From contig CAZJDX010000015.1 of NCBI GenBank assembly GCA_964544885.1, forward strand, positions 19,490 through 83,489: a stretch of 64,000 bases of DNA, given 5' to 3'. Positions 27,862 to 37,008 of this stretch are shown in pieces (the first letter of the stretch is position 1; the number at the start of each line of letters is the position of its first letter). This DNA comes from QQVM01 sp964544885. Lineage in GTDB: Bacteria; Bacteroidota; Bacteroidia; AKYH767-A; 2013-40CM-41-45. The translations under genes and the position numbers were made by a program. Below the pieces are notes generated by a model. That model saw only the letters and a program-made list of their open reading frames with translations. It did not search any database and was not told the origin of the DNA.

Positions 27862-29115
27862 ATGAAAGCAGTTGAAATTATTACTATCGGTGACGAACTT
27901 CTCACCGGACTCATACAGGATGCCAACAGTCCATGGATAGCTGTTGAATTGAATAAGATAGGTTTGAAGGTCCGCTTCATGACCAGTGTATCCGATAAAG
28001 AAGATGAAATTATCAACGCTGTAGGACTTGCCGGTTCAAGAGCGGATATCATCCTGATAACCGGAGGACTGGGACCAACAAAAGATGATATCACGAAAAA
28101 CGCCTTGTGTAAGTTCTTCAGAACTCACCTGCGCTTTGACGAGGAGAGTTACAGGAATATTGAAAGGCTCTTCAGTGCCAGAGGAAGGGAAGTAACGCCG
28201 GTAAACAGACAACAGGCTGAGTTGCCAGCCACGTGTACACCGCTGCGAAACAACCTGGGAACCGCACCCGGCATGTGGTTCGAAGAGAAAGAAAAAATCT
28301 ATGTGTCAATGCCCGGGGTTCCACACGAAATGAAAGGCATTATGCAGGACCTTGTATTGAAAAAACTCAAGGATCGATTTGATCTGCCGCCGGTCATTCA
28401 TGAATCTATCCTCACACAGGGTATTGGTGAATCATTCTTATCCGACCTGATAGCACCCTGGGAGGATGCGCTGCCAAAGCATATCAAACTGGCTTACCTG
28501 CCAACGGCGGGAATACTGAGATTGAGATTAACCTTATCAGGATTCGAAGAGCCTAAACTAAGGGATGACCTGGAGAAAGAGATAAGTAAACTAAAAGCCA
28601 TCGCTGGAAAATATATTTTTGGCAGGGGAGAGGATACACTCGAAAAACTGATTGGTGATCAGCTGCGCAGCATGAATGCTACCTTGTGTACCGCAGAAAG
28701 TTGCACCGGCGGATACCTTGCACACCGCATAACCACCGTTCCCGGGAGTTCTGATTACTTCATCGGTTCCATTATAGCTTATGATAATGAACTCAAAACT
28801 TCCTTATTGGATGTGGATACGAAACATCTCCGGGAGTATGGAGCGGTAAGTGAAAAAGTGGCAGTGGCTATGGCCGAAGGTGCAAGAAAGAGACTGAAAA
28901 CTGATTATGCAATCGCCACCACCGGAATTGCAGGACCCTCCGGCGCAAGCCCGGATAAACCGGTAGGAACCGTTTGGATCGCGATTGCCGGTCCGGAACG
29001 CAGCTATTCAACTCTCCTCAGACTTGGTACCGAGCGCTTTGGCGTGATCCTGAACACCGCTGCGCATGCCTTTCACAGACTCAGCAATATGTTAGCCGGG
29101 AATGAGCCGGATTAA
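27862..29115 (+). CDS. cinA: CinA-like protein (MoCF-like domain plus NMN deamidase domain)
   Basis: 417 residues, the full-length CinA architecture. The N-terminal molybdopterin-binding-like (COG1058) domain has EIITIGDELLTGLIQDAN and LITGGLGPTKDD. The C-terminal PncC-type domain has TAESCTGGYLAHRIT and TTGIAGPSGASPDKPVGTVW. In characterised members the two domains give ADP-ribose pyrophosphatase and nicotinamide mononucleotide amidohydrolase activities, recycling NAD by-products. The start at 27862 (MKAVEIITIGDE) is the normal N-terminus. Confidence 0.95.
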   Translation: MKAVEIITIGDELLTGLIQDANSPWIAVELNKIGLKVRFMTSVSDKEDEIINAVGLAGSRADIILITGGLGPTKDDITKNALCKFFRTHLRFDEESYRNIERLFSARGREVTPVNRQQAELPATCTPLRNNLGTAPGMWFEEKEKIYVSMPGVPHEMKGIMQDLVLKKLKDRFDLPPVIHESILTQGIGESFLSDLIAPWEDALPKHIKLAYLPTAGILRLRLTLSGFEEPKLRDDLEKEISKLKAIAGKYIFGRGEDTLEKLIGDQLRSMNATLCTAESCTGGYLAHRITTVPGSSDYFIGSIIAYDNELKTSLLDVDTKHLREYGAVSEKVAVAMAEGARKRLKTDYAIATTGIAGPSGASPDKPVGTVWIAIAGPERSYSTLLRLGTERFGVILNTAAHAFHRLSNMLAGNEPD

Positions 29116-29190
29116 CAATCATATATAATACTGATTATCAATATTATAAATAAATCACCCAGGCACTTCGTCAAACTTGAAATATTGAAT

Positions 29191-29223
29191 TTTGTGATTT
29201 CTAATTGAAATTTTCTATCTTTG
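29191..29223 (+). promoter_or_regulatory. Bacteroidota-type promoter of rpmB
   Basis: TTTG at 29191-29194, a 21-base spacer and TATCTTTG at 29216-29223 match the -33/-7 consensus, 22 bases before the rpmB start codon. It is one of the cleanest promoters in the window, as expected for a ribosomal protein gene. Confidence 0.8.
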
Positions 29224-29245
29224 CCGCTCTTTAAAATTCACTCTC

Positions 29246-29479
29246 ATGGCACGTATCTGCGATCTATCCGGAAAAAAAGCGATTACCGGAAACAGCATAT
29301 CGTTTTCTAACAAGAAGACCAAGCGTAAATTCAATCCGAATCTGCATAAAAAAAGATTTTTTATTCCTGAATTGGGAGAATGGATTACCTTAAAAGTATC
29401 CACTTCCGCGCTTCGCACTATTGATAAAAAAGGAATCAGTGCCACCATAGAAAAAGCGATCAGAAAAGGAAAGATCTGA
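29246..29479 (+). CDS. rpmB: 50S ribosomal protein L28
   Basis: 77 residues with the L28 signature: ARICDLSGKKAITGNSISFS at the N-terminus, then NKKTKRKFNPNLHKKRF and the basic C-terminus. L28 is a structural protein of the large subunit. Unusually for the phylum it is not directly followed by rpmG: its own terminator and a peptidase gene intervene, so it is probably transcribed alone from the promoter just upstream. Confidence 0.97.
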   Translation: MARICDLSGKKAITGNSISFSNKKTKRKFNPNLHKKRFFIPELGEWITLKVSTSALRTIDKKGISATIEKAIRKGKI

Positions 29480-29499
29480 TCATTTTTGAAATTGTTTAC

Positions 29500-29532
29500 A
29501 TGCTAAATTCAACTGGATTTAGCATTTTTTTT
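29500..29532 (+). terminator. Intrinsic terminator after rpmB
   Basis: ATGCTAAAT (29500-29508) pairs perfectly with ATTTAGCAT (29517-29525). Two further inner pairs, one a G-U, close a 4-base loop AACT. A run of eight T follows. Confidence 0.9.
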
Positions 29533-29712
29533 GCCTTAATAAAAGCATACCAGGGATATCATGAGCAGGAAGGATTGCATCAAATGGCTTTCGCCCGTCG
29601 GGACTATCGCCTCTTGGCTGATCTTTGAAGATTGTGAGATTGATTTTTAAAATTTCCGGCTAAAAGAATTTTTCTATCACCTCGTTGGGTTTATCATTAT
29701 TTTTAGCTTCAA

Positions 29713-31146
29713 ATGAAATTAAATCACGCCTTTTTTGGATTCTTACTTTGCCCCCTGCAACTGCTAAGTGTTCAATCAATCTATGGACAAAACCCTTCTC
29801 GCTACCCGCTGGAAAAGGAACTTCCCGGTCCTGAATTTCATCAGAGCAGACGAGACCTGCTGAGAGAAAAATTACCGGAGAACTCTTGCGCAGTCATTTT
29901 TGCTTATCCGCAGAAATCAAGGTCACTCGATACAGACTATTCTTTTCACCAAAATCCTGACCTGTACTACCTAACAGGTTTCCGCGAGCCCAATTGCATG
30001 CTTGTCATCTATAAAGAAGCTCGTTCAATCCTTGGTCTTAACTCACATGAGATCCTGTTCATTGAACCTCGTGACCTCTCAAAAGAGATCTGGAATGGAA
30101 GAAGGTCCGGCACAGAGGAAGCTGAAACTAATGCAGGAATAGAGAGGGTCTTAACACACGAAACCTTGTTTTCCTCCGGAGAACTCTTCACAGGTCTGGA
30201 TAAAATCTTATATGTCGCTCTCCCGAAAGGAATGGAAAACGACCGGCATAATCCATATGACCTTTTCGATCTTGTAGAATATTTCAAAAAAACTACAGGA
30301 TTCCCTTCCGGACAACACGATGATTTTCTGCTGGGTAAAATGATGCGATCCATGCGAGAAATAAAAACCTCAGAGGAACTCGCACTGATGAAAAAGGCTG
30401 TCAGCATCTCCATGGATGCACACCTGGAAATGATGCAGGCCCTCAGTCCCGGAATGACCGAATTCCAGGTTCAGGCAGTGGGTGAATATATTTTCCGGAT
30501 GCAAGGTGCTGCAGGACCCGCCTATCCCAGCATTTGCGGTGCTGCAGAGAATTCATGTGTACTGCATTACCATGATAACGGCCGATTGTTAAATCAGGGA
30601 GATCTCATTTTATTGGACATGGGTGCGGAATACCTGGGATATGCGGCTGATATCACCCGGACACTTCCGGTAAGCGGTCAATTCACCGTCATTCAGAAAA
30701 AAATATATGACCTGGTGCTCAGCGCACAGCGAGCCGCGATCGCCCAATGCAAACCAGGCAATCATTTCAATGATCCTGATAAGGCAGCCAGAAAAGTACT
30801 CCGTGAAGGTTTGATCAGGTTGGGAATCCTGGGTGAAACCGGAGATCTGAGTACATTCTTTCCTCACGGTACATCTCATTACCTCGGACTGGATGTTCAT
30901 GACACAGGAACCCCGGCAGTCCTGAAGCCGGGCATGATCCTGACCGTTGAACCGGGTCTGTATTTCCCGGAAAACAGCAATTGCGATCCCGCTTATTGGA
31001 ATATCGGCATCCGGATAGAAGACGATATCCTGATTACCGAAGACGGTCACCAGAACCTTTCCGGGAATTTGCCGGTTGAAACCGCCGATATCGAACAGGT
31101 CATGCAATCCCCATCGCTTTTCATGCCTTTCCAGCCAAAAAAGTAA
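29713..31146 (+). CDS. Secreted Xaa-Pro aminopeptidase (M24B family)
   Basis: 477 residues with a signal peptide (HAFFGFLLCPLQLLSVQSIYG). The aminopeptidase P N-terminal domain (RRDLLREKLPENSCAVIFAY) is followed by the pita-bread M24 domain. Its metal ligands appear in order: two Asp in LDMGAEYLGYAADITRT, His in FPHGTSHYLGLDVHDTG, Glu in VEPGLYF and Glu in IGIRIEDDILIT. The enzyme removes N-terminal residues before proline; here it would act in the periplasm or outside. It sits between two ribosomal protein genes and appears to be an independent transcription unit. Confidence 0.93.
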   Translation: MKLNHAFFGFLLCPLQLLSVQSIYGQNPSRYPLEKELPGPEFHQSRRDLLREKLPENSCAVIFAYPQKSRSLDTDYSFHQNPDLYYLTGFREPNCMLVIYKEARSILGLNSHEILFIEPRDLSKEIWNGRRSGTEEAETNAGIERVLTHETLFSSGELFTGLDKILYVALPKGMENDRHNPYDLFDLVEYFKKTTGFPSGQHDDFLLGKMMRSMREIKTSEELALMKKAVSISMDAHLEMMQALSPGMTEFQVQAVGEYIFRMQGAAGPAYPSICGAAENSCVLHYHDNGRLLNQGDLILLDMGAEYLGYAADITRTLPVSGQFTVIQKKIYDLVLSAQRAAIAQCKPGNHFNDPDKAARKVLREGLIRLGILGETGDLSTFFPHGTSHYLGLDVHDTGTPAVLKPGMILTVEPGLYFPENSNCDPAYWNIGIRIEDDILITEDGHQNLSGNLPVETADIEQVMQSPSLFMPFQPKK

Positions 31147-31163
31147 AAAAAGGGCCATTTGTT

Positions 31164-31193
31164 TTTGATTTTCAATACTCTTTTGTATATTTG
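31164..31193 (+). promoter_or_regulatory. Bacteroidota-type promoter of rpmG
   Basis: TTTG at 31164-31167, an 18-base spacer and TATATTTG at 31186-31193 fit the -33/-7 consensus, starting 17 bases after the peptidase stop. It gives rpmG and the downstream DUF4295 gene their own start of transcription. Confidence 0.7.
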
Positions 31194-31239
31194 CAACCCT
31201 TAAATCTAAAGGCTGGAAAGTCAATAACAACGCAACATC

Positions 31240-31422
31240 ATGGCAAAGAAAGGTAACCGGATACAGGTAATCATGGAATGTACCGAACACAAAACCAGCG
31301 GTCTTCCGGGTACATCAAGGTACATTACCACCAAAAACAAAAAGAACACGACAGAAAGACTTGAGTTGAAAAAATACAACCCGATCCTCAAGAAAATGAC
31401 GGTTCACAAAGAGATCAAATGA
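31240..31422 (+). CDS. rpmG: 50S ribosomal protein L33
   Basis: 60 residues: AKKGNRIQVIMECTEH, SRYITTKNKKNTTERLELKK and NPILKKMTVHKEIK are the three L33 blocks. The Cys-containing zinc-ribbon form (four cysteines) is absent; only one Cys remains, so this is the zinc-independent (C-minus) type. It is the first gene of a short unit with the DUF4295 gene 43 bases downstream. Confidence 0.97.
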   Translation: MAKKGNRIQVIMECTEHKTSGLPGTSRYITTKNKKNTTERLELKKYNPILKKMTVHKEIK

Positions 31423-31465
31423 TCTTTAATCAATTAAGTTCTTACGATATTTAATACTTAAGTTC

Positions 31466-31621
31466 ATGGCAAAGAAAGTAGTTGCAACACTCAAGACAGG
31501 TAAAGGAAAAGAGTTTTCCAAAGTTATCAAGATGGTGAAAAATCCTCAGACAGGTGCTTATAATTTCAAGGAAGAAATTGTACACAATGATCATGTCAAG
31601 GACTTTCTGAAATCCAAATAA
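31466..31621 (+). CDS. DUF4295 family small basic protein
   Basis: 51 residues, too short for many gene callers: it begins AKKVVATLKTGKGKEFSKVI and ends HVKDFLKSK. It is lysine-rich with no signal or membrane segment. This family is found in Bacteroidota directly after rpmG and before ftsY, exactly as here, and is thought to be a ribosome-associated small protein, although its role is unproven. A terminator follows 22 bases after the stop. Confidence 0.9.
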   Translation: MAKKVVATLKTGKGKEFSKVIKMVKNPQTGAYNFKEEIVHNDHVKDFLKSK

Positions 31622-31642
31622 TACACATTCATATAATCGGAC

Positions 31643-31674
31643 AAGCTTCTTTCATCTGAAGGGAGCTTTTTTCA
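31643..31674 (+). terminator. Intrinsic terminator after the DUF4295 gene
   Basis: AAGCTTCTTTC (31643-31653) pairs with GAAGGGAGCTT (31658-31668) over 11 positions including two G-U pairs, with loop ATCT, and runs into six T. It probably attenuates read-through from the rpmG unit into ftsY. Confidence 0.75.
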
Positions 31675-31701
31675 TTTCTTACAATACAATCAGACTATAT
31701 A

Positions 31702-32670
31702 ATGGGATTCTTCGGACTGTTTTCAAAAGAGAAAAAAGAAAGTCTTGATAAAGGACTGGAAAAAACAAAGACCAGCCTGTTCTCCAGGATTGCGAAGGCG
31801 GTTGTTGGAAAATCCACCGTTGATTCCGATGTGCTGGACAGACTTGAGGAGATACTGGTCACATCAGACGTAGGTGTAAGTACCACTCTTAAAATCATCA
31901 AACGACTGGAAGAGAGAGTGGCAAGAGATAAATTCGTCAGCACTGATGAACTGAACCGTTTACTGAAAGAGGAGATCGCAGCTCTGCTCGCCGAAAATAA
32001 TTCCGCCGATCCTTCTTCCTGGGAATTCAGCAAACCCTCAGGCTTGCCCTACGTAATTATGGTAGTAGGCGTCAATGGCGTTGGTAAAACCACCACCATT
32101 GGCAAGTTGGCTCATCAGTTCAAAAGCGCGGGGAAAAAAGTAATCCTGGGCGCCGGTGATACTTTTCGTGCAGCCGCTGTTGACCAATTGGAGATTTGGA
32201 GTAACCGGGCCGGAGTGAGTATTGTCAAACAGGCGATGGGCTCGGATCCGGCATCCGTAGCTTACGATTCCGTCGAATCCGGTGTTGCACAGGGAGCGGA
32301 TGTGGTTATCATCGATACCGCGGGCAGATTGCACAACAAAATCAATCTGATGAATGAACTTGGAAAGATCAAAAGAGTCATTCAAAAGGTTATACCAGAC
32401 GCTCCACATGAGATATTGCTCGTCCTGGATGCTTCCACCGGACAAAACGCCATTGAACAGGCAAGGCAATTTACCAAAGCAACCGAGGTAACCGCGCTTG
32501 CCCTCACAAAACTCGATGGAACCGCAAAAGGTGGAGTGGTCATTGGTATTTCCGACGAGTTTAAAATTCCGGTCAGGTATATTGGCGTAGGTGAGAAAAT
32601 GGAGGATCTCCAGCTTTTTGACCGCAATGAATTCGTGGATTCACTCTTCGGGGATGAAGGGCTGAAATGA
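31702..32670 (+). CDS. ftsY: Signal recognition particle receptor FtsY
   Basis: 322 residues. A short N-terminal region without the long acidic A-domain of E. coli leads into the NG domain. GTPase motifs are G1 GVNGVGKT at 123-130, the SRP insertion motif DTFRAAAVDQL, G3 DTAGRLHNK, G4 TKLDGTAKGG and the closing loop GVGEKMEDLQLFD. FtsY docks ribosome-bound SRP at the inner membrane for co-translational insertion. The gene lies in the phylum-typical order rpmG-DUF4295-ftsY-rimO. Confidence 0.97.
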   Translation: MGFFGLFSKEKKESLDKGLEKTKTSLFSRIAKAVVGKSTVDSDVLDRLEEILVTSDVGVSTTLKIIKRLEERVARDKFVSTDELNRLLKEEIAALLAENNSADPSSWEFSKPSGLPYVIMVVGVNGVGKTTTIGKLAHQFKSAGKKVILGAGDTFRAAAVDQLEIWSNRAGVSIVKQAMGSDPASVAYDSVESGVAQGADVVIIDTAGRLHNKINLMNELGKIKRVIQKVIPDAPHEILLVLDASTGQNAIEQARQFTKATEVTALALTKLDGTAKGGVVIGISDEFKIPVRYIGVGEKMEDLQLFDRNEFVDSLFGDEGLK

Positions 32671-32730
32671 TTCGTCTCCCCAAAATAAAATTCATCTCCA
32701 TATCTTTTAATTGTCAGGTAATCCGTCTGA

Positions 32731-34044
32731 ATGAAAACCAGATCCCTCAGAAATAATAAAGTAAATGTGATCACCTTGGGATGTTCAAAGAATATCTATG
32801 ACTCCGAAGTGTTAATGGGACAACTCAAAGCCAATGAATATGACGTGGCACATGAATCCGGTTTGAAGGATTCTTCCATTGTCATCATTAATACCTGTGG
32901 ATTTATTGAAAATGCAAAACAGGAAAGCATTGATACTATACTTCAGTTCGCAAAGGCAAAGGCTGAAGGAAAGATCGAGAAACTGATTGTAACAGGATGC
33001 CTGAGCGAGAGATACAAACCGGAACTGGAAAAGGAAATTCCTGATGTAGACAGTTTCTTCGGAACCCGCCAATTGCCGGAACTATTGAAATCTCTCGGCG
33101 CCGATTATAAACATGAACTCATTGGCGAAAGATTCCTGACCACTCCGGTGCATTATGCTTACCTGAAGATTTCCGAAGGTTGCGACCGGCCTTGTTCCTT
33201 TTGCGCCATTCCTCTCATGCGCGGAAAACATGTATCGATCCCGATAGAAAGCCTGCTGACGGAGGCAAAAAATCTGGTGGCCAAAGGCACTAAAGAAATA
33301 ATTCTCATAGCGCAAGACCTCACTTATTATGGTCTTGATATCTACAAAAAAAGAAATCTGGCGGAGTTACTCAAAAAGCTTTCCGATATCGAAGGATTAA
33401 GCTGGATCCGCCTGCATTATGCTTTTCCCTCCGGATTCCCGATGGAAGTACTCGATGTGATGAAGGAGAGAGAGAACATTTGTAAGTATCTTGATATGCC
33501 CTTGCAACACATCAGCGACCGGATGCTGAAAAGCATGAGACGCGGAATAACAAAGCAAGGATCGATCGATCTGGTAAATGAAATCCGGGAAAGCGTTCCC
33601 GGTATCAACCTGCGCACAACACTGATCGCCGGATATCCGGGAGAGACTGAAGAGGATTTTGAAGAGATGAAAGCCTGGGTGAAAGAAACGCGCTTTGAAA
33701 GGCTGGGGATCTTTACCTATTCACATGAAGAGAACACCCATGCCTACAAACTGACTGATGACGTTCCTGAGGAATTAAAGCAGGAAAGGGCAGCGGAAAT
33801 CATGGAAATTCAGCAGGAGATTTCCCTGGAACATAACCGGCAACTGCTGGGAAGAGACCTGAAGGTTTTGATCGACAGAAAAGAAGGAAAACATTTTATT
33901 GGTCGCACCGAATTCGATTCTCCGGAAGTGGATAATGAAGTTCTGATCGATGCCGAGAAATATTTTTTAAGACGCGGCGACCTGATTCAGACCAGAATCA
34001 CCAAAGCGGAAGAATTCGATTTGTATGCTGAACCTTTGTCCTGA
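32731..34044 (+). CDS. rimO: Ribosomal protein S12 methylthiotransferase RimO
   Basis: 437 residues. The UPF0004 domain begins VNVITLGCSKNIYDSEVLMG with Cys18 and further Cys in INTCGF and TGCLSE, which bind the auxiliary cluster. The radical SAM motif CxxxCxxC is at 151, 155 and 158 (EGCDRPCSFC). A C-terminal TRAM domain (GRTEFDSPEVDNEVLID) binds RNA or protein. The CSKN...DSE pattern separates RimO from MiaB. It methylthiolates an aspartate of ribosomal protein S12. It is 60 bases downstream of ftsY. Confidence 0.95.
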   Translation: MKTRSLRNNKVNVITLGCSKNIYDSEVLMGQLKANEYDVAHESGLKDSSIVIINTCGFIENAKQESIDTILQFAKAKAEGKIEKLIVTGCLSERYKPELEKEIPDVDSFFGTRQLPELLKSLGADYKHELIGERFLTTPVHYAYLKISEGCDRPCSFCAIPLMRGKHVSIPIESLLTEAKNLVAKGTKEIILIAQDLTYYGLDIYKKRNLAELLKKLSDIEGLSWIRLHYAFPSGFPMEVLDVMKERENICKYLDMPLQHISDRMLKSMRRGITKQGSIDLVNEIRESVPGINLRTTLIAGYPGETEEDFEEMKAWVKETRFERLGIFTYSHEENTHAYKLTDDVPEELKQERAAEIMEIQQEISLEHNRQLLGRDLKVLIDRKEGKHFIGRTEFDSPEVDNEVLIDAEKYFLRRGDLIQTRITKAEEFDLYAEPLS

Positions 34045-34231
34045 AGGTTTATGCTTCGCATCCCTATTTCATACGGGAAATCAGGCTGTTAAACTTTAAT
34101 CAGGATAGCTGATTCAGAATTGAATTTCCTATTTTTACACAAAGTGATCTAATCATGCGGATGTAGAATCCGGGTGTTTGAATGACTATACCATTTCCAA
34201 TCACTGATCCGATAAAAAGAAATTTCATTTT

Positions 34232-35185
34232 ATGAATAGGAGCAAAGAATCCATTGCTGAAATCTACAACAAACCCTTGCTTGAACTGGTATTTGAAGCT
34301 GCATCCGTTCACAAAAAACATAAACAATTTGCGGAAGTTCAGATAAGCTCCTTATTGTCTGTCAAAACGGGTGCATGTCCGGAAGATTGTCATTATTGTC
34401 CTCAGGCGGCACGTTATCATACCGACGTTAAACCTCAGGCGCTCATGCAAATTGATGAAGTCCTTGATGCTGCACGGAAGGCGAAAGATGCCGGAGCTTC
34501 CCGCTTTTGTCTGGGAGCTGCATGGAGGGAAGTACGTGATAACCGGGATTTCGATCGTGTGCTTGGCATGGTGAAAGGTGTCAATGGACTCGGCATGCAG
34601 GTTTGTTGTACACTGGGTATGCTCACGGAAGAACAGGCCATGAAACTGGCGGATGCGGGATTGTACGCTTACAACCATAATCTTGACACCTCGCCCGAAT
34701 ACTACGAAGAGATTATCAGCACTAGAAATTACAACGACCGATTGAACACAATAGAAAACGTCAGGAAGGCAGGTATAACGGTGTGTTCCGGAGGAATTAT
34801 CGGCATGGGTGAAAAAAAAGAAGACAGGATTGGGCTACTATATACTCTGGCTAACCTGGATCCGCAGCCGGAATCAGTTCCAATAAACGCTTTGGTACCG
34901 GTGAAAGGAACTCCGCTCGAAAAACAGGAGAAGATCCCATTTTGGGAAATACTCAGAATGATTGCTACGGCAAGGATAATCATGCCAAACAGTGAAGTCA
35001 GGCTGAGCGCGGGACGAATGGACATGTCTATGGCCGAACAGGCGCTCTGCTTTATGGCTGGAGCTAATTCGATATTCGCCGGTGATAAATTACTCACAAC
35101 CCCTAATCCTGAAATCGACCGTGACATGGAAATGTTCCGGATTCTCGGTATTCAGCCGAAAGTACCTGTCACGGAAACTGCCTGA
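34232..35185 (+). CDS. bioB: Biotin synthase BioB
   Basis: 317 residues. The radical SAM motif CxxxCxxC is at Cys49, Cys53 and Cys56 (TGACPEDCHYC), and the BioB-specific blocks GASRFCLGAAWR, YNHNLDTSPEYY, NALVPVKGTPLE and LSAGRMDMS are all present, including residues that bind the sacrificial [2Fe-2S] cluster. BioB inserts sulfur into dethiobiotin. It heads the bio operon, 42 bases before bioF. The 187-base upstream gap has only a 6-bp hairpin (34098-34114); I see no BirA-type operator. Confidence 0.97.
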   Translation: MNRSKESIAEIYNKPLLELVFEAASVHKKHKQFAEVQISSLLSVKTGACPEDCHYCPQAARYHTDVKPQALMQIDEVLDAARKAKDAGASRFCLGAAWREVRDNRDFDRVLGMVKGVNGLGMQVCCTLGMLTEEQAMKLADAGLYAYNHNLDTSPEYYEEIISTRNYNDRLNTIENVRKAGITVCSGGIIGMGEKKEDRIGLLYTLANLDPQPESVPINALVPVKGTPLEKQEKIPFWEILRMIATARIIMPNSEVRLSAGRMDMSMAEQALCFMAGANSIFAGDKLLTTPNPEIDRDMEMFRILGIQPKVPVTETA

Positions 35186-35226
35186 GAGTTTACAAGTCAG
35201 ACTATTTCCTGAATTTCAGTACTACC

Positions 35227-36375
35227 ATGAGCAAAGCGGAAGAAAAGATCGATTCTTTTATTAAGGCAAGAAAAGACGCTCACTCATTCAGACAACTTTT
35301 CACTAAGGATTTGCCGGTTGATTTTTGTTCAAATGATTACCTGGGACTGGCCAGATCCGGAAAAATGGAAGCATCCGTTCTGAAAATTCTTCAAGAGATT
35401 ACCGGCCCGGTGAATGGTGCCACCGGTTCCAGGCTACTGAGCGGAAACCGCACATTCACAGAGGAACTTGAAGATTCCATTGCCACCTTTCACGAGGCGG
35501 AAGCTGCCCTGCTATTTAATTCCGGTTATGATGCCAACCTGGGACTACTTTCTTCCATTTTATCGGCAGACACTTCCGTATGCTACGATGAATTATGTCA
35601 CGCGAGTATAATTGACGGTATACGACTCAGTCGTTGCGACGCATTTAAATTCCGGCACAATGATCCTGAAGATCTGCGCAGGAAACTTGCTTCATCCAAT
35701 GGAATCCGATTTGTAGTGGTGGAATCGGTTTATTCCATGGACGGCGATATGTCTCCATTGGAATTGTTCGTTGAAATCTGTCATGAATTCGGCGCGGCTC
35801 TCATCGTTGACGAAGCGCATGCCGGAGGGCTTTTCGGAATGAGGGGAGAAGGAAGGGTAAGCGAAGCCGGACTTTCTTCTAAAGTATTTGCCCGTGTTTT
35901 CACCTACGGAAAAGCCTTCGGCTGTCATGGAGCCGCAGTTGCAGGAAGCCGTCAGCTGAAAGATTACCTGATCAACACCGCCCGTTCGCTCATCTATTCA
36001 ACGGCACTGCCGCCTCATTCAGTTGCCGCCATATATGCATCCTATGGGTTGATGCCGGAATTGAAAGAAGAACGCCGGCGCTTGCAGGCAAATATTATCT
36101 GTTTTAACGGATTGATCGCTTCACTCAACTTAGATGGATTTCTGAAAAGTGAAACTCCCATTCAAAGTCTCATTATACAGGGAAACACAGAAGTAAAGTC
36201 TTTCGCGTTCTCATTGCAGGAATTGGGATTCGACATCCGTCCCGTGCTGAGCCCCACCGTACCGAAAGGAAAAGAAAGGGTAAGAATTTGTCTGCACTCA
36301 TACAATAACGAGAGTGAAATAAAATCGCTTTGCAGCGCGGTGATGCAATACCAGAACCATAAAATTCATTCCTGA
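35227..36375 (+). CDS. bioF: 8-amino-7-oxononanoate synthase BioF
   Basis: 382 residues, an alpha-oxoamine synthase of fold-type I. Recognisable blocks are FCSNDYLGLARSG, GATGSRLLSGNR, YDELCHASIIDGIRLS, LIVDEAHAGGLFG and the PLP lysine K229 in TYGKAFGCHGA. It condenses pimeloyl-ACP (or -CoA) with alanine to give 7-keto-8-aminopelargonate. CoA-dependent relatives such as Kbl share the fold, but placement between bioB and bioD makes BioF secure. Only 3 bases separate it from bioD. Confidence 0.95.
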   Translation: MSKAEEKIDSFIKARKDAHSFRQLFTKDLPVDFCSNDYLGLARSGKMEASVLKILQEITGPVNGATGSRLLSGNRTFTEELEDSIATFHEAEAALLFNSGYDANLGLLSSILSADTSVCYDELCHASIIDGIRLSRCDAFKFRHNDPEDLRRKLASSNGIRFVVVESVYSMDGDMSPLELFVEICHEFGAALIVDEAHAGGLFGMRGEGRVSEAGLSSKVFARVFTYGKAFGCHGAAVAGSRQLKDYLINTARSLIYSTALPPHSVAAIYASYGLMPELKEERRRLQANIICFNGLIASLNLDGFLKSETPIQSLIIQGNTEVKSFAFSLQELGFDIRPVLSPTVPKGKERVRICLHSYNNESEIKSLCSAVMQYQNHKIHS

Positions 36376-36378
36376 AAA

Positions 36379-37008
36379 ATGAACGCAGGTATTGTAGGCA
36401 TACATACAGGTATAGGTAAAACGATAGTTTCTGCTGTAATATGCGAAGCCATCGCCTGCGATTACTGGAAACCGGTCCAGGCCGGTTCGCTTGAAGAGAC
36501 TGATTCAGACCAGATCCTGAAGCTGATCTCTAACAGCAAAACCAAGGTGTATGCAGAGAGATATAAACTGAATTCCTTTTTATCTCCGCATGCTGCGGCT
36601 GCAGTCGATAAGGTGGAAATCAGACTGACTGACTTCAAACTGCCCCAGACCAGAAATCATATGATTGTCGAAACTGCCGGAGGACTGATGTCGCCCCTGA
36701 ATGATCATTGCACCATGGCTGATCTGATCGTAAAACTGGCGCTACCAGTCATTCTGGTTTCAAAAAATTACCTGGGTAGCATCAATCATACCATGCTCAC
36801 GATTGCAGCTCTTCAGCAAAAAAATATTCCGGTACTTGGATTGATCTTCAACGGAACAAGCCTACCTACCAGCGAAAAGTTTATTTTGGAAAATACCGGA
36901 ATCCGTCTTCTGGGAAAAATTCCTGAAGCCGGAGAACTGAATAAGGAAAATATTCGCCTGACAGCCTTGTCTGTCAAGGAAACTCTTCAAAAGATCTTCC
37001 ATGAATAA
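36379..37008 (+). CDS. bioD: ATP-dependent dethiobiotin synthetase BioD
   Basis: 209 residues with the P-loop GIHTGIGKT at 7-15 and the BioD block YWKPVQAG at about 30-38, followed by LSPHAAAA and VETAGGLMSPL. It closes the ureido ring of dethiobiotin from DAPA, CO2 and ATP. Its stop overlaps the bioA start by 8 bases (ATGAATAA), implying coupled translation. Length and motif spacing are normal. Confidence 0.95.
   Translation: MNAGIVGIHTGIGKTIVSAVICEAIACDYWKPVQAGSLEETDSDQILKLISNSKTKVYAERYKLNSFLSPHAAAAVDKVEIRLTDFKLPQTRNHMIVETAGGLMSPLNDHCTMADLIVKLALPVILVSKNYLGSINHTMLTIAALQQKNIPVLGLIFNGTSLPTSEKFILENTGIRLLGKIPEAGELNKENIRLTALSVKETLQKIFHE

Noticed and set aside
34045..34231. BirA operator before bioB
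   Set aside because: Only a 6-bp hairpin is present; no paired BirA-type half-sites were found.
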